From Gimesia fumaroli (GTDB lineage Bacteria; Planctomycetota; Planctomycetia; Planctomycetales; Planctomycetaceae): DNA of 64,000 nucleotides. Location: contig NZ_CP037452.1 of the NCBI RefSeq assembly GCF_007754425.1, positions 7,171,164 through 7,235,163 on the forward strand, in the 5' to 3' direction. The notes below the pieces were generated by a model. It worked only from the letters and a program-made list of their open reading frames with translations, did not search any database and had not been told where the DNA came from. The translations under genes and the position numbers were made by a program. Shown piece by piece: positions 10,414 to 20,548 of the stretch; the stretch's first letter is position 1, and every line of letters begins with the position of its first letter.

Positions 10414-11271
10414 TCAGGACCCCTCTGTTGTTTCCATCGTCTGATTTGCCGCCGCTTCTAAATCCTGCCGGCCTTTGCGTCCCCGCCAATAGGGAATCAA
10501 AACAACCGTTAAGATAAAGACGGTGGCAAACCCACCAATTTTCATAATATTCCGTGCGGTCGGTGCATACCGACCACTGTCTGCATCATAGTGAAAACAG
10601 AACAGTAAAAACCGATCAATGGTTGTTCCAATTTTTCCTTCAGACGCTTCCACCAATGCCAGCTTCAATGTCTGTTCGGGAAAATTCACCCCATACAAAT
10701 AGCGGGAAATCTTTCCATCGGGAGTACACACCAGCAGAACCGCTGGATGAGCATATTCCTGGCGTTCCTCGATATACTTGTACTGAACCCCCATTGACTC
10801 TGCTAATTTGGTAATCGCCGCCTGTTTGCCGCACAGAAAATGCCAGCCATCGGCTGTTCCTGCACGGTTATATTCTTTGAAGTATTTCTGCTTTGTTAAA
10901 TTAGCTCGCTGATAGGTCTCTTTCGGATCAATACTCACCGACAGAAATTCATACTGCTTGCCCGCAGACCACTCTAATTCTTTTAAACCTCTCACCAACG
11001 CCGTCAGTTGTAATGAACACAACATTGGACAATTCGAATAATTCAGAGACAGGATCACGGGACGATCTTTTTTAAAGTAATCTTCCAGCTTAACCTGTTT
11101 TCCAGAACTATCCTGAAACTCCAATCCCAGAGGCAACTGACTTTCCAGATGCTCAACCACATCCAGAGATTCAATACTTTTCGGTGCTTTTTCCATACGC
11201 TCAGCCTGCACGGTCATCATGCTGGATGACCATATCAGAAGCGTCAGAATAAAGAACTGAAATGGTTTCAT
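10414..11271 (-). CDS. SCO1/SenC copper chaperone
   Basis: 285 residues. A signal peptide or anchor at the N-terminus is followed by a thioredoxin-like SCO domain with NYSNCPMLC, the CxxxC copper site (Cys81 and Cys85), and the conserved distal His175 in YAHPAVLLV. A C-terminal membrane helix (about 243-262) and a basic tail suggest anchoring with the domain in the periplasm. SCO proteins load copper into the CuA centre of subunit II, and here the gene directly precedes coxB. The start ATG overlaps the stop of the upstream small gene (ATGA), so translation is probably coupled. Confidence 0.9.
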   Translation of the reverse strand: MKPFQFFILTLLIWSSSMMTVQAERMEKAPKSIESLDVVEHLESQLPLGLEFQDSSGKQVKLEDYFKKDRPVILSLNYSNCPMLCSLQLTALVRGLKELEWSAGKQYEFLSVSIDPKETYQRANLTKQKYFKEYNRAGTADGWHFLCGKQAAITKLAESMGVQYKYIEERQEYAHPAVLLVCTPDGKISRYLYGVNFPEQTLKLALVEASEGKIGTTIDRFLLFCFHYDADSGRYAPTARNIMKIGGFATVFILTVVLIPYWRGRKGRQDLEAAANQTMETTEGS

Positions 11272-11597
11272 GGGCTTTTGGTTTTGGCTTGTTTCTGTTT
11301 TTCCTGTTCCTCCTGAACAACAATTTCCATTGCCCGATCAATGGGCACAGCTACGATATTTTTATCTTGATCAACCCAACGATATTCGGTTAACGCAGCC
11401 GCCTGATTGGCGAGAATGCTTTCTGCATTTTTCTCCGGCACTAGAATTACCTTCTCTACATTTTCTGACTTTTCAAACGACATATCCAGAGCGGCAATCG
11501 CGAACACCAGAAAAAAGGTAACGACAGTTCCGACGAAACCAACATAAGCGATCATCGTAGTATCGAGATCATCATAGGCTGCTTTATGACCGGACAT
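11268..11597 (-). CDS. Small single-pass membrane protein of the respiratory block
   Basis: 109 residues with one hydrophobic segment (about 14-38) and a soluble C-terminal half ending in a Lys/Gln-rich tail. It contains an EYRWVDQDKNIVAVPIDRAMEIVV stretch; a similar phrase is found near the N-terminus of small proteins beside ACIII operons in related bacteria (from memory, not checked). No catalytic motif is visible. It lies between actF and SCO1 and overlaps SCO1 by 4 nt, which ties its function to the complex. It could be an assembly factor or accessory subunit; this is inference. Confidence 0.7.
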   Translation of the reverse strand: MSGHKAAYDDLDTTMIAYVGFVGTVVTFFLVFAIAALDMSFEKSENVEKVILVPEKNAESILANQAAALTEYRWVDQDKNIVAVPIDRAMEIVVQEEQEKQKQAKTKSP

Positions 11598-11648
11598 AGT
11601 TTATTCTCTTATCTTAAAAGGCGCTGATCAAAATCGATCAGACTGTGA

Positions 11649-12890
11649 TTAAATATTGTGAAACTCGAGTGATTCTTCCAGTCGTGGATCTCTGACCGGC
11701 ATAACTGATGTCTGACCGGCAAATTTCAGTAAACCAGCGACATAAATCCCGCCAACCCCGATCGTGCAACAGACATTCACCAGGATCATTCCAAATGAGA
11801 CACTTAGAGACTCGCCTCCAGATTCGGCGTTTGGCATTACCAGCCAGAAAATATCGATCCAGTTCATCACCAGTAAATAAACGGCCCAGAAAAACAACGT
11901 CTTGGGGTTCCGCTTCATCCAGCGTGACATAAAGAATACAAATGGAATCGCAAAGTGACCAATCACCAGAATCAGGGAAATGATTCCCCAGCCATGCTTC
12001 TGACGATGTAGGAAGAAGACTGTTTCTTCTGGAATATTGGAATACCAGATTAACAGATACTGCGAAATAGCGATGTAAGCCCAGAAACAATTGAACGCAA
12101 ACAACAGCTTACCTACATCGTGTAAATGTTCTACGGTCACCGGTTCCTGCAGCAGACCTTTGCTTCGCAGATAAACCAGACTGATCGCCAGAAAACTGAA
12201 GAAGCCCACCAGACCTGCGGCAAAATAGTAGACACCGAAAATCGTACTAAACCAGTGTGCGTCCAGCGACATGATAAAGTCAAAAGCAGCAAACGTTAAA
12301 GTGAAGGCAAAGAGTAACAGTGCCGGACCACTACGTCGTTCCATTAACAGTGTCAATTCGGGATCGCCGTTTGCGTCTTGAGCGACCGATTTATTCAGGA
12401 AGAACCGGGCCAGGAAGATCCAGGACCCAAAGTAGATCAAATAACGGATTGCAAAAAAGCCGCTGTTCAGGTAAGGCGCTTTTGCCTGCAGCAAATGATC
12501 GTCTGCCACATTCTCAGGGTTGGCCCATTTAAACAAAATATCATTGCCAGCCAGTGTCACGAGCACGATTGGCAGTACCAGTACGGCCAAGGGGATGACA
12601 CCCATCGAAATAAACTCAGATAACCGTCGTAAAACAACACTCCAGCCGGCACGCGTCAGTTGTTGAATCATCACAAAGAACAGTGCGCCCAGTGAGATGC
12701 TCAAAAAGAAGAACGTACTCTGCAGATAAGAGAAGGCAAACTTTTCCATCCCGTTTTCGCTGAACCACCCTAACACAAAGGCCACCGGCAGCAGGACGGC
12801 ACAGCCCAGCGCCACTTTCATTGGGAGCGGCCCCAGTTCAGCCAGTGTTTGAACGGTAATCTTTTTATTTGTGTCGGGTGAAGTTTGCAT
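11649..12890 (-). CDS. actF: Alternative Complex III subunit ActF
   Basis: 413 residues with about ten membrane helices. The region around residues 245-285 (FAFNCFWAYIAISQYLLIWYSNIPEET) is the hallmark of ActF, the membrane subunit related to ActC/NrfD but lacking its quinone site. Inside the complex it is thought to help conduct protons or hold the structure. It follows the actDE fusion in the conventional order and precedes the small membrane protein. An ATG start is present but no strong ribosome-binding site. Confidence 0.9.
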   Translation of the reverse strand: MQTSPDTNKKITVQTLAELGPLPMKVALGCAVLLPVAFVLGWFSENGMEKFAFSYLQSTFFFLSISLGALFFVMIQQLTRAGWSVVLRRLSEFISMGVIPLAVLVLPIVLVTLAGNDILFKWANPENVADDHLLQAKAPYLNSGFFAIRYLIYFGSWIFLARFFLNKSVAQDANGDPELTLLMERRSGPALLLFAFTLTFAAFDFIMSLDAHWFSTIFGVYYFAAGLVGFFSFLAISLVYLRSKGLLQEPVTVEHLHDVGKLLFAFNCFWAYIAISQYLLIWYSNIPEETVFFLHRQKHGWGIISLILVIGHFAIPFVFFMSRWMKRNPKTLFFWAVYLLVMNWIDIFWLVMPNAESGGESLSVSFGMILVNVCCTIGVGGIYVAGLLKFAGQTSVMPVRDPRLEESLEFHNI

Positions 12891-12949
12891 AACGTTTCTT
12901 GTTTTACAACGAGATTAAATTTAACAAGTTGCCTCTGGATAGAACTCTA

Positions 12950-14356
12950 TTATTTAGTGTCCCGAAGTTTTCGTTTTTCTTCTTCGGAAATCGTATTCGC
13001 ATCAATCTGGTGACTCTTCTGGAGTGCTTTCAGATACAACACAATAGACCAGCGATCTTCTGGTGGAATTTGTGGTCCATATGCGGGCATCTTGCGAACC
13101 CCATTCGTGATTGTGTGATACAGACGGCCAACGGGAAGCTTACGCACGTTATCAGTGTGATAAGAAGCTGGTTTGACCCAGGTTCCTTGCTGCAGGTCCA
13201 TAGCTCTTAAGGTGACCAGCCCATCACCTTCACCACCAAGACCATGGCAGGCGGAACAATAAATCCGGTAACGCTCTTTTCCGCGGGCCATCATTTTTGC
13301 TGTCACAGGCATGGGAAATTCAGTAACCCAGGGAAGCTCATCAAGTTTTTTCGCGGCAGCGGCGGCGGCGGCAGCCGGGTCCGCGGCAGCCGGCTTGGTG
13401 GCTGGTGCTTTTTCAGCGGCTGCTTTCTTATCTTCTGCTGGTTTAGCGTCCGCTTTCTTTTCATCCTGTACCGCGATCGTGACAACGTCCTGATCTTCAG
13501 GGAGATATTTCAACCCATAGTAGAAAGGGATGTTGTCGTCTTTAAACTGACCACGAGGAATTGTACCTTTAATATTCGGTCGAATTTCACGACCATCGGA
13601 GAACACATCTGTTGTATTCTGCGCTTTCAAGCTTGGCTGGAAATCCATATCAGGAACGATGTGAACTCGGGGTGTATTCGTCGTTGTCGAACGCTTATAC
13701 GCTACCAGAGCAGGAGGCATGATCATCAACACTCCCACAATACTCAGAGCTAATTTCAGATTTCGCGGCAGCTTGGGAGATTCAACATCTGACCAGAATT
13801 CTTCTACATTCGTCGGATTTAACGACTTCAAAAATTCACCAGTATCGATTTCGGAGAACTTTGCGTCTTTCGCGTCCATACTGATGAAGAAGCGGTCGTT
13901 CGTGGCACGCCGAAACGCCTCAGATTTAAACAAAGGGTTGTATAATTTCGGCAACTGATTCAGTCCCAGCATCCCGAAAAAGGCACCAAAAGCGGCTAAT
14001 AATACAGATAGTTCGAATACAATCGGAATACAGGCGGGAATACTAAACAGCGGCTTGCCACTAATCAGAAATGGGTAATCGTATGCGTTCATATACCATT
14101 GCATACCGATGGCAATTGTGCCCCCCATCAGTCCGCAGCAAGCAACGATCCAAGGCAGAATCGTCCACTTGATCCCCATTGCATTATCAATCCCGTGTAA
14201 CGGGAAAGGCGTGTGAGTATCCCATTTTTGGTAGCCGGCATCGCGGACTTTCTTCGATGCATCAATCAATGCATGAGGATTATCGAACTCGGCAAGGAAC
14301 CCGAGTAACTGGGGCTCTGCTATTGTTTTTTCTGGATGTTCGATTGTCGTCGCCAT
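12950..14356 (-). CDS. Fused ActD-ActE: DUF3341 membrane domain plus mono-haem cytochrome c
   Basis: 468 residues that join two subunits usually encoded separately. Residues 1-180 are ActD (DUF3341): LLGFLAEFDNPHALIDA..., then two membrane helices and the characteristic YDYPFLISGKPLFSIPACIPI. A further helix (about 206-223) begins the ActE part. ActE continues with a membrane-proximal region, an Ala/Lys/Pro-rich linker (about 295-340), and a cytochrome c domain with CSACHG near residue 365 and KMPAYG supplying Met about 60 residues later. ActE is a candidate exit haem toward the oxidase. One continuous frame without stop supports a real fusion rather than an error. Confidence 0.9.
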   Translation of the reverse strand: MATTIEHPEKTIAEPQLLGFLAEFDNPHALIDASKKVRDAGYQKWDTHTPFPLHGIDNAMGIKWTILPWIVACCGLMGGTIAIGMQWYMNAYDYPFLISGKPLFSIPACIPIVFELSVLLAAFGAFFGMLGLNQLPKLYNPLFKSEAFRRATNDRFFISMDAKDAKFSEIDTGEFLKSLNPTNVEEFWSDVESPKLPRNLKLALSIVGVLMIMPPALVAYKRSTTTNTPRVHIVPDMDFQPSLKAQNTTDVFSDGREIRPNIKGTIPRGQFKDDNIPFYYGLKYLPEDQDVVTIAVQDEKKADAKPAEDKKAAAEKAPATKPAAADPAAAAAAAAKKLDELPWVTEFPMPVTAKMMARGKERYRIYCSACHGLGGEGDGLVTLRAMDLQQGTWVKPASYHTDNVRKLPVGRLYHTITNGVRKMPAYGPQIPPEDRWSIVLYLKALQKSHQIDANTISEEEKRKLRDTK

Positions 14357-14422
14357 AATCTTTTTTATTCAAACTAATTGAGTTAAGTCGTACCTGAACA
14401 CAGTTCCGCCAGCAACTGCCTC

Positions 14423-15874
14423 TTATTCAGTATCAGAATTTTCAGACTGATACTGGCCATGAGAATCAGGAATATCAGGCTGATCATCACCATGATCATG
14501 AGGAGAAGCCATGACGCTTTTGACTTCTGCCATCGCCACCATCGGCAGGAATTTACAGAAGAGCAGGAACAACGTCATAAACAGACCGAAACTACCGATT
14601 AACATTAAAACATCAACGATGGTTGGTTTGAAATATCCCCAACTGGAAGGCAAAAAATCACGGCTCAAGGAGGTCACCGTAATTACAAAACGCTCAAACC
14701 ACATGCCGATATTCACGAAAACACATACAACAAAAATCATCCAGGGAGTCGTACGGATCTTTTTGATCCAGAACAACTGTGGGCTGATCACGTTACAAGA
14801 GACCATGATCCAGTAAGCCCAGGCATAGGGACCAAAGGCACGGTTAATAAAAGCAAAGGTTTCGTAACGGTTACCGCCATACCAGGCAATGAAAAACTCC
14901 ATCGCGTAGGCATAACCAACCATTGTCCCGGTGGCAATAATCACTTTCGTCATATTTTCCAGGTGACGGTCAGTCAACAGATCCTCAATACCGCAAATCT
15001 TTCTCGCGGGAATCATTAAAGTCAACACCATCGCAAAACCACTGAAGACCGCCCCGGCAACGAAGTAAGGCGGGAAGATCGTGGTATGCCAACCTGGTAA
15101 CTGGGAAACAGCAAAGTCAAAACTAACAATGGTATGCACACTCAGCACGAGCGGTGCGGCCAGAGCTGCCAACAGCAGATAGGCTCGTTCATAACGATGC
15201 CAGTGTCGAGATGATCCGTTCCACCCCAGCGAAAACAGGCCATAAGCAAACTGCTGAATTTTTCCAGTCGCCCGATCGCGTAGGGTCGCGAGGTCAGGAA
15301 TCATGCCCATGTACCAGAACAACAGTGAAACAGTTGCATAAGTCGAAACAGCAAACACGTCCCACAGTAGCGGACTACGGAAGTTTGGCCACATCGCCAT
15401 CTGGTTCGGAATGGGGAAGAGCCAATAGGCCAACCAGACACGTCCAATGTGAATCCCGGGGAAGACCCCCGCACAAACCACAGCAAAAATCGTCATTGCT
15501 TCCGCAGCACGGTTAATCCCGGTTCGCCAGTCTTGACGGAACAGGAACAAAATTGCGGAAATCAACGTACCAGCGTGACCAATACCGACCCAGAACACGA
15601 AGTTCACAATAGGCCAGCCCCAGAAGACAGGACTACGGTTACCCCAGACACCAACACCGGTAATAATCAAATACCCAATCAGACCAAACAACATTCCCAT
15701 CAAACACGCGGAAACGCCTAATGCCAGATACCAGGCTTTGGGAGCCTTACACTCAGCCAGTCGACAGACGGCGTCGGTAACAGTCCCATAGTCGTGAGCA
15801 CCAGTCACGAGCGGAGTTCGCTTACCGGGAACTTCGATTGTTGTGTCAATTGGCTCTGCTGTTACTGAAGCCAT
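14423..15874 (-). CDS. actC: Alternative Complex III subunit ActC (NrfD-like quinol-binding membrane protein)
   Basis: 483 residues with about ten membrane helices and the NrfD/PsrC fold. Helix sequences such as [31 protein letters not shown] and [14 protein letters not shown] are typical of ActC. ActC carries the quinol oxidation site and passes electrons to the iron-sulfur clusters of ActB. The C-terminus is a His/Asp-rich soluble tail. It lies between actB and actDE, and a 9-bp hairpin sits in the spacer to actB. Confidence 0.93.
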   Translation of the reverse strand: MASVTAEPIDTTIEVPGKRTPLVTGAHDYGTVTDAVCRLAECKAPKAWYLALGVSACLMGMLFGLIGYLIITGVGVWGNRSPVFWGWPIVNFVFWVGIGHAGTLISAILFLFRQDWRTGINRAAEAMTIFAVVCAGVFPGIHIGRVWLAYWLFPIPNQMAMWPNFRSPLLWDVFAVSTYATVSLLFWYMGMIPDLATLRDRATGKIQQFAYGLFSLGWNGSSRHWHRYERAYLLLAALAAPLVLSVHTIVSFDFAVSQLPGWHTTIFPPYFVAGAVFSGFAMVLTLMIPARKICGIEDLLTDRHLENMTKVIIATGTMVGYAYAMEFFIAWYGGNRYETFAFINRAFGPYAWAYWIMVSCNVISPQLFWIKKIRTTPWMIFVVCVFVNIGMWFERFVITVTSLSRDFLPSSWGYFKPTIVDVLMLIGSFGLFMTLFLLFCKFLPMVAMAEVKSVMASPHDHGDDQPDIPDSHGQYQSENSDTE

Positions 15875-15934
15875 AGCTTTTGATATCTTTGCTCAATAAA
15901 TTCAAAAGGATTGGTTAATCACTCTTATCGTCGC

Positions 15935-15957
15935 GTGACAGAAACTTCTTCTGTCAC
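15935..15957 (-). other. Perfect 9-bp hairpin in the actB-actC spacer
   Basis: GTGACAGAA and TTCTGTCAC are separated by 5 bases. There is no T-run after the stem on the transcribed strand, so full termination is unlikely. A role in mRNA stability or processing between actB and actC is possible. Confidence 0.4.
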
Positions 15958-15969
15958 AATTTGTCTCTA

Positions 15970-18900
15970 CTAATGTGCCTCTGTCTTTTTCTTGGTACCC
16001 GCTTCTGCGTGTTCGTCGCCGTGCCCGTGACCATGCCCTTCGCTGGCAGGTTTCGCCAGAGAAGGATGTGGATTTGTAATTCGGGCCAGGTAGGCTGTTC
16101 GGGGTTTGATATTCAACTCCGACAGAGCAGTATACGAACGCGGATTTGCATGGGCCTGTGCCACTTTGCTGTTTTCTTTTGTCAGGTCACCAAACTCAAT
16201 GGCTTTCGCGGAACAGGCCTGCTGACAGGCTGTCACGATTTCGCCATCTTCAATCGGCCGCTGATCGTTTTTGGCTTCAATCTGAACTGCTTTGATCCGC
16301 TGCACGCAGTAAGTACATTTTTCCATCACACCGCGATGACGCACGGTTACTTCCGGATTCAGCACCAGAGCCTGCAGTTTTCCGCGGGGCTCTTCATAAA
16401 CCTTATTGAAGTTGAAGTAGTTAAAGCGTCGTACTTTATAAGGACAGTTGTTGGCACAGTACCGGGTTCCGACACAGCGGTTATACACCATGTCGTTCAA
16501 ACCTTCATCGGTATGCACGGTAGCAGCAACGGGGCAGACCTGCTCGCAGGGAGCTAACTCACATTGCTGACATAACATCGGCTGCACGGCAACGCCCGGA
16601 TTGTTTTCATCGTCGCCTGTAAAATAACGATCGACGCGTAACCAGTGCATTTCACGACTATTAATCACCTGCTCGCGACCAACGACAGGCACGTTATTTT
16701 CTGCCTGACAGGAAACCATACAGGCATTACAGCCAATGCACTTGGTCAAATCGATCGACATTCCCCAAGCCTGACCCTCATAGGACAGCTCTTGATAATT
16801 CGGCTTTCCCTCTTCATTTTTATCCCACAAGGACACCAGAGGTGGGTGATGAGTACGCTCTTTCGCGAAACCAGGGTTATTCTCATATTCACTGAGATCA
16901 CCTTCTCTCACCAGCTGACCGACGCGTCCCTCAATTTCATTTGCACCGACGGCATCAATGGCATGATGATCCTGAGTAATGGCTAACTCATATTCTTTAC
17001 CGGTCTTTTCGACTTTCAAGCCAGCTGCAAAATTCATGGCTGCCTTGGACTGCAGTGCTGCCATGTTTTCACCAACCGGCTTTACATCCCGGGCAACATC
17101 CCCTCCCACCAGTCCGGCTGCAGTGCGACCATAACCCAAAGCAACCGCAATCGAATTCGGTGCCTGACCAGGCAGAACATAAACGGGCAGCTCAATCGAC
17201 TTGCCATCTAAAATCAGCTTCACAACCGACCCAAACCCCACTCCGAGATCCTTGGCTGTTTTGGGTGCGATTAAGGCAGCGTTATCCCAGGTTATTTTCG
17301 TCAGATTATCGGGAGTTTCCTGTAACCAGCCGCTATTCGCAAATCGGCCGTCATACAGTTGCGGACTGAGATAAAACACCAGTTCAGTCTCTTCACTGGC
17401 TGTTTCAACAATTTTTGGAGCAGGTAATTCTTTGACTTTCGGCGAGACAGCTTCCAGCGAACTTCCCTTCAAAAGGCCATCATGAACGAGCCGACGCCAT
17501 GAAGCATTCACCGCCATGGAATCGAGTGAGCCTTTGACGGCTTCTTTAATCAGATCCAAGGCGACCGGGTGTTTATCACCACAGAGAATTGCCAGCAACT
17601 CGACTTCTGACTTTCCGTCGTGCAACGGCTCAATCAAAGGCTGTGCGACACACAATGTCCCATCATAAGCACGAGAGTCGCCCCACTGCTCAAACGGATG
17701 TGTTTTAGGCAAATGCCATTGACACAACAGCGAAGTCTCATCCTCATACTCACCAAGGTGTATTGAGTTCGGCACTTTGCCCAGTGCCGAAACAAAGTCG
17801 ATATCACCGGGAGCATTGTAGGCGGGGTTTCCACCAAGAATGACCAGTGCTTCCACTGCACCAGACTGCATTTCTTCTGTCAAGGTTCTCAATGCCTCAA
17901 CAGCAGACATTTCACGTGCCAGCGGCTCTTTAGTATACCGAACAGCTTCGCCAACATTACCCAACTGCTCATTCAATTTATGGACACGGGCATGAAGCTC
18001 AGCCGGCTGACTGGCACCGATGGCAATCAGACCTGAGCCCTGATTGGCAACCAGATCTTCAGACATCGCAGCTAACACCTTTGCGGAATATTCGTCGCCT
18101 TCCGCTTTAGCATGCTTTTCTGACAAACGCTGTTGAACCTGCTCTTCCAACTTCGTCAGAAAATAGCCAAGATCAACAGAACGGGTTGGCAAACGATGAT
18201 CGGCGGCTGCCCCGGTCGTCGTAAACCGGCTTTCCACTGCATACAGGCGATTCATGGGGCCTGCAGCAGGGTCGCGCCGAGAAGCCCAGTCGCGTGTGTG
18301 CAGCAAAGACGCAGGATGCTCGGACAGCAAATCCTCATCCAGACAGACAACCACATTCGCCTTGGTTAAATCAAAGTGGGGACGAACCACTTCACCAAAG
18401 GCAATTCTGGCACCTTCGTAAACATTATCACGGGAGTTGGCTGTGTAATCATACCAGCGAGACTTCGGATATAACGCAGAAAACTTCTCTTGAAGATTCT
18501 TTCTAGCCGCCGAAGAACTCACATCAGCCAGCACCCGCAACTTGGCGCCGCCGTCCTTTTGTGCCTGACCCAGCACAGTATCTGAATATTCAATAAACGC
18601 CTGCCAGTCACGAATATAACGCGCCCCCCCCTTACGCTCGATAACACCGACCGCTCGGTCGGGATCGTACAACGACAGTGTTTCCGATTGGGCAAAAACA
18701 GTCGAAGACCCCTTGCTTTGTGGTGAATCAGGATTACCTTCCACCTTAATCGGCCGACCATCAAAGCAGGTTACCAACAGGCTCTCTGCCAACCCGCCCA
18801 GCTCCATCAAGGTCGCATACTTTTGCGGCTTGCCAGGAATCAGGCCTTCTGGACGTGACACGCTCGGAGAAATTTTCTCATCTTCCCATCGGCAGCCTGA

Positions 18901-19065
18901 AACACCAGCCAGAGCAACAGATGCTCCCATTAGCTGCATCCAGCGACGACGCGAAACCCCTTCGGGATATTCGGACGCAGCCACGGGAAACTCTCGATGC
19001 AAGATCTCTTCAAACTCCGGCGTGGAATGCAACTCACCCAGACTTCGCCAATACTTTTTATCCAC
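15970..19065 (-). CDS. actB: Alternative Complex III subunit ActB (iron-sulfur / molybdopterin-oxidoreductase-like)
   Basis: About 1031 residues. Residues 1-700 resemble the catalytic fold of molybdopterin oxidoreductases (in ActB this part has lost its cofactor). From about residue 775 come ferredoxin-like clusters: CIGCNACMVSC, then CQQCELAPCEQVC, CVGTRYCANNC and CTYC. These carry electrons from ActC toward the haems of ActA. A twin-arginine motif, SRRRWMQLMG, sits near residue 38, followed by a hydrophobic stretch ending at Cys, so Tat export and perhaps lipidation are likely. The C-terminal tail is rich in His/Gly/Lys. I choose the GTG at 19065: it is 7 bases after AAGGGG (19073-19078), which overlaps the actA stop. 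The longer ATG frame would overlap actA by 22 nt. Confidence 0.93.
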   Translation of the reverse strand: MDKKYWRSLGELHSTPEFEEILHREFPVAASEYPEGVSRRRWMQLMGASVALAGVSGCRWEDEKISPSVSRPEGLIPGKPQKYATLMELGGLAESLLVTCFDGRPIKVEGNPDSPQSKGSSTVFAQSETLSLYDPDRAVGVIERKGGARYIRDWQAFIEYSDTVLGQAQKDGGAKLRVLADVSSSAARKNLQEKFSALYPKSRWYDYTANSRDNVYEGARIAFGEVVRPHFDLTKANVVVCLDEDLLSEHPASLLHTRDWASRRDPAAGPMNRLYAVESRFTTTGAAADHRLPTRSVDLGYFLTKLEEQVQQRLSEKHAKAEGDEYSAKVLAAMSEDLVANQGSGLIAIGASQPAELHARVHKLNEQLGNVGEAVRYTKEPLAREMSAVEALRTLTEEMQSGAVEALVILGGNPAYNAPGDIDFVSALGKVPNSIHLGEYEDETSLLCQWHLPKTHPFEQWGDSRAYDGTLCVAQPLIEPLHDGKSEVELLAILCGDKHPVALDLIKEAVKGSLDSMAVNASWRRLVHDGLLKGSSLEAVSPKVKELPAPKIVETASEETELVFYLSPQLYDGRFANSGWLQETPDNLTKITWDNAALIAPKTAKDLGVGFGSVVKLILDGKSIELPVYVLPGQAPNSIAVALGYGRTAAGLVGGDVARDVKPVGENMAALQSKAAMNFAAGLKVEKTGKEYELAITQDHHAIDAVGANEIEGRVGQLVREGDLSEYENNPGFAKERTHHPPLVSLWDKNEEGKPNYQELSYEGQAWGMSIDLTKCIGCNACMVSCQAENNVPVVGREQVINSREMHWLRVDRYFTGDDENNPGVAVQPMLCQQCELAPCEQVCPVAATVHTDEGLNDMVYNRCVGTRYCANNCPYKVRRFNYFNFNKVYEEPRGKLQALVLNPEVTVRHRGVMEKCTYCVQRIKAVQIEAKNDQRPIEDGEIVTACQQACSAKAIEFGDLTKENSKVAQAHANPRSYTALSELNIKPRTAYLARITNPHPSLAKPASEGHGHGHGDEHAEAGTKKKTEAH

Positions 19066-19076
19066 AACCGAACCCC

Positions 19077-19760
19077 TTAGCGGTGACACGTAGAACAATT
19101 AGTAGAAGGATTCAAATTCAGTTCCTCACGAACTTTTTTACCCACTTCGTGCGGATCTCCCTCGGCTTCCCAGTCAAGTTTTGTCACAAACTCGGGCGGA
19201 CGAAGACTCGGCTCAGGATTTCGATGGCACTCCAGACACCAGCTCATGCTCAACGGCTTTACCTGAGTCACTTTCTCCATCTTATCAACCCGACCATGAC
19301 AGGAAACACAACTCACGCCACGTCGGACATGAGCACTATGATTAAAATAAACATAATCAGGCAAGTCATGCACACGCCGCCACTGCATCGACTTCCCTGT
19401 TGCCTGACTCTCACGAATGGGAGCCAGCTTGGCACTGGTCGAATGAACGGCAACCGTATTCACAACGCCGTTCGCATCAGCGCCACTATGACAATTCAAG
19501 CAGGTCGAAGTTGGAGGAATCGCGGCGTGACCGGCGACTTCAACAGTGTTATGGCAATAGCGACAGTCCAGCTTGAGCTTGCCCGCATGCAGTGCATGGC
19601 TAAACGGCAAAGGCTGTTCTGGCTGATAACCAACGTCTGTTGTCTCAGGACTGGCCCCATAAGCGACCATTCCAAGCACATACAACACGCCAATTCCACC
19701 CAGCGCACCCAGCACTGGTACAATTGCATTTGTCCATTTCGGAAACTGAAAACGATCCAT
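19077..19760 (-). CDS. actA: Alternative Complex III subunit ActA (penta-haem cytochrome c)
   Basis: 227 residues. One N-terminal membrane anchor (about 12-33) is followed by a periplasmic multihaem domain. Five CxxCH motifs are visible at 66-70, 87-91, 151-155, 175-179 and 222-226, the number known for ActA of Rhodothermus marinus. The His residues in [10 protein letters not shown] and [10 protein letters not shown] are probable distal ligands as in cytochrome c7/NapC-like folds. It accepts electrons from ActB and relays them to ActE or the oxidase. It is the first gene of the block. The upstream sequence up to about 19.9 kb should hold the promoter, but I could not pick out a convincing -35/-10 pair. 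Confidence 0.94.
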   Translation of the reverse strand: MDRFQFPKWTNAIVPVLGALGGIGVLYVLGMVAYGASPETTDVGYQPEQPLPFSHALHAGKLKLDCRYCHNTVEVAGHAAIPPTSTCLNCHSGADANGVVNTVAVHSTSAKLAPIRESQATGKSMQWRRVHDLPDYVYFNHSAHVRRGVSCVSCHGRVDKMEKVTQVKPLSMSWCLECHRNPEPSLRPPEFVTKLDWEAEGDPHEVGKKVREELNLNPSTNCSTCHR

Positions 19761-20286
19761 TTTGATATACCTGATAAGACCTTTCGAGCAAGATCACTCC
19801 CAAAAAGCAGGACTTGCCTCAGAGATTGATGTGGCAATCGACGGTCAAAGCGGACTTTTCACCTGAGTTTCAGAGAAGAAACCCCATCATCATTTGCAAG
19901 AATAGAAGTATGAAGAAAACTAAGCAATCCATTCCCAGCGCACTAGCGGCAAGTTTCTTGGAGTCGGGAGTCGCGCGTTTAGAAATTCTCAATAATGGGG
20001 ACGGCCCCAAAAACAACTGGTAGAAATTCGCTACAGAACCTCGAGCAATCCCTCCATGGGAACAACTGAGCAAATAGTAACAGAGCACGAATTGCACAGA
20101 ATACTACTTCTCTTCGATCAACGACTTGACACTCTGATGCCGATTTCCCGACCTCACAATTGAAGACACATACATCCTGTTTTAATCCTCAGATGCGACT
20201 CATTGATATCGCCGGCATACAGATGACTTCAGCACACTCACAATCCAGGAAGCAATTTTAAGGCTCTGAACAAAGCCCTCTACCCA

Positions 20287-20333
20287 ACCCCAGCACACCC
20301 CAGCACACCCCAGCACACCCCAGCACACCCCAG
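20287..20333. repeat. 10-bp tandem repeat (cagcacaccc)
   Basis: Four exact copies of cagcacaccc lie at 20291-20330, with partial units on both sides (cccaaccc before, cagaa after). It is a simple minisatellite, liable to copy-number change by slippage. It lies about 530 bp upstream of actA and 590 bp before the DUF1559 start. Confidence 0.9.
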
Positions 20334-20389
20334 AATACGAACCTGTATAAATTAGATTCACATCATTCTGAAAAAAGGAACGAATCACG

Positions 20390-20548
20390 TTGCCTTTCGT
20401 GCAGATCGATCTCCATCCTGAAAAAGATCCTAGACAGGATTTTGCGTCCCTGATTCGCTTTCAAGCTGAGCCGACTGGACTTATATCTCCCCAAACAGTT
20501 CCCTTCACTGTTCAAACACCAGAATTTGCTCTCTTATTTCAAAATTGA
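20390..20548 (+). CDS. Possible 52-residue protein with TTG start
   Basis: A short open frame whose codons read as a balanced small protein (begins LPFVQIDLHPEKD and ends FALLFQN). AAAGGAA lies about 9 bases before the TTG, and a stop codon in the same frame just upstream fixes the 5' limit. It has no recognised domain, signal peptide or membrane segment. The good ribosome-binding site argues for a gene; the rare start and the short length argue against it. Confidence 0.22.
   Translation: MPFVQIDLHPEKDPRQDFASLIRFQAEPTGLISPQTVPFTVQTPEFALLFQN

Noticed and set aside
19814..20023. Plus-strand ORF upstream of actA
   Set aside because: No ribosome-binding site or protein-like composition; it overlaps the region that should hold the actA promoter.
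20200..20388. Minus-strand ORF across the 10-bp tandem repeat
   Set aside because: Its protein is a product of the repeat (GVLGCAGVCWG) and has no ribosome-binding site.
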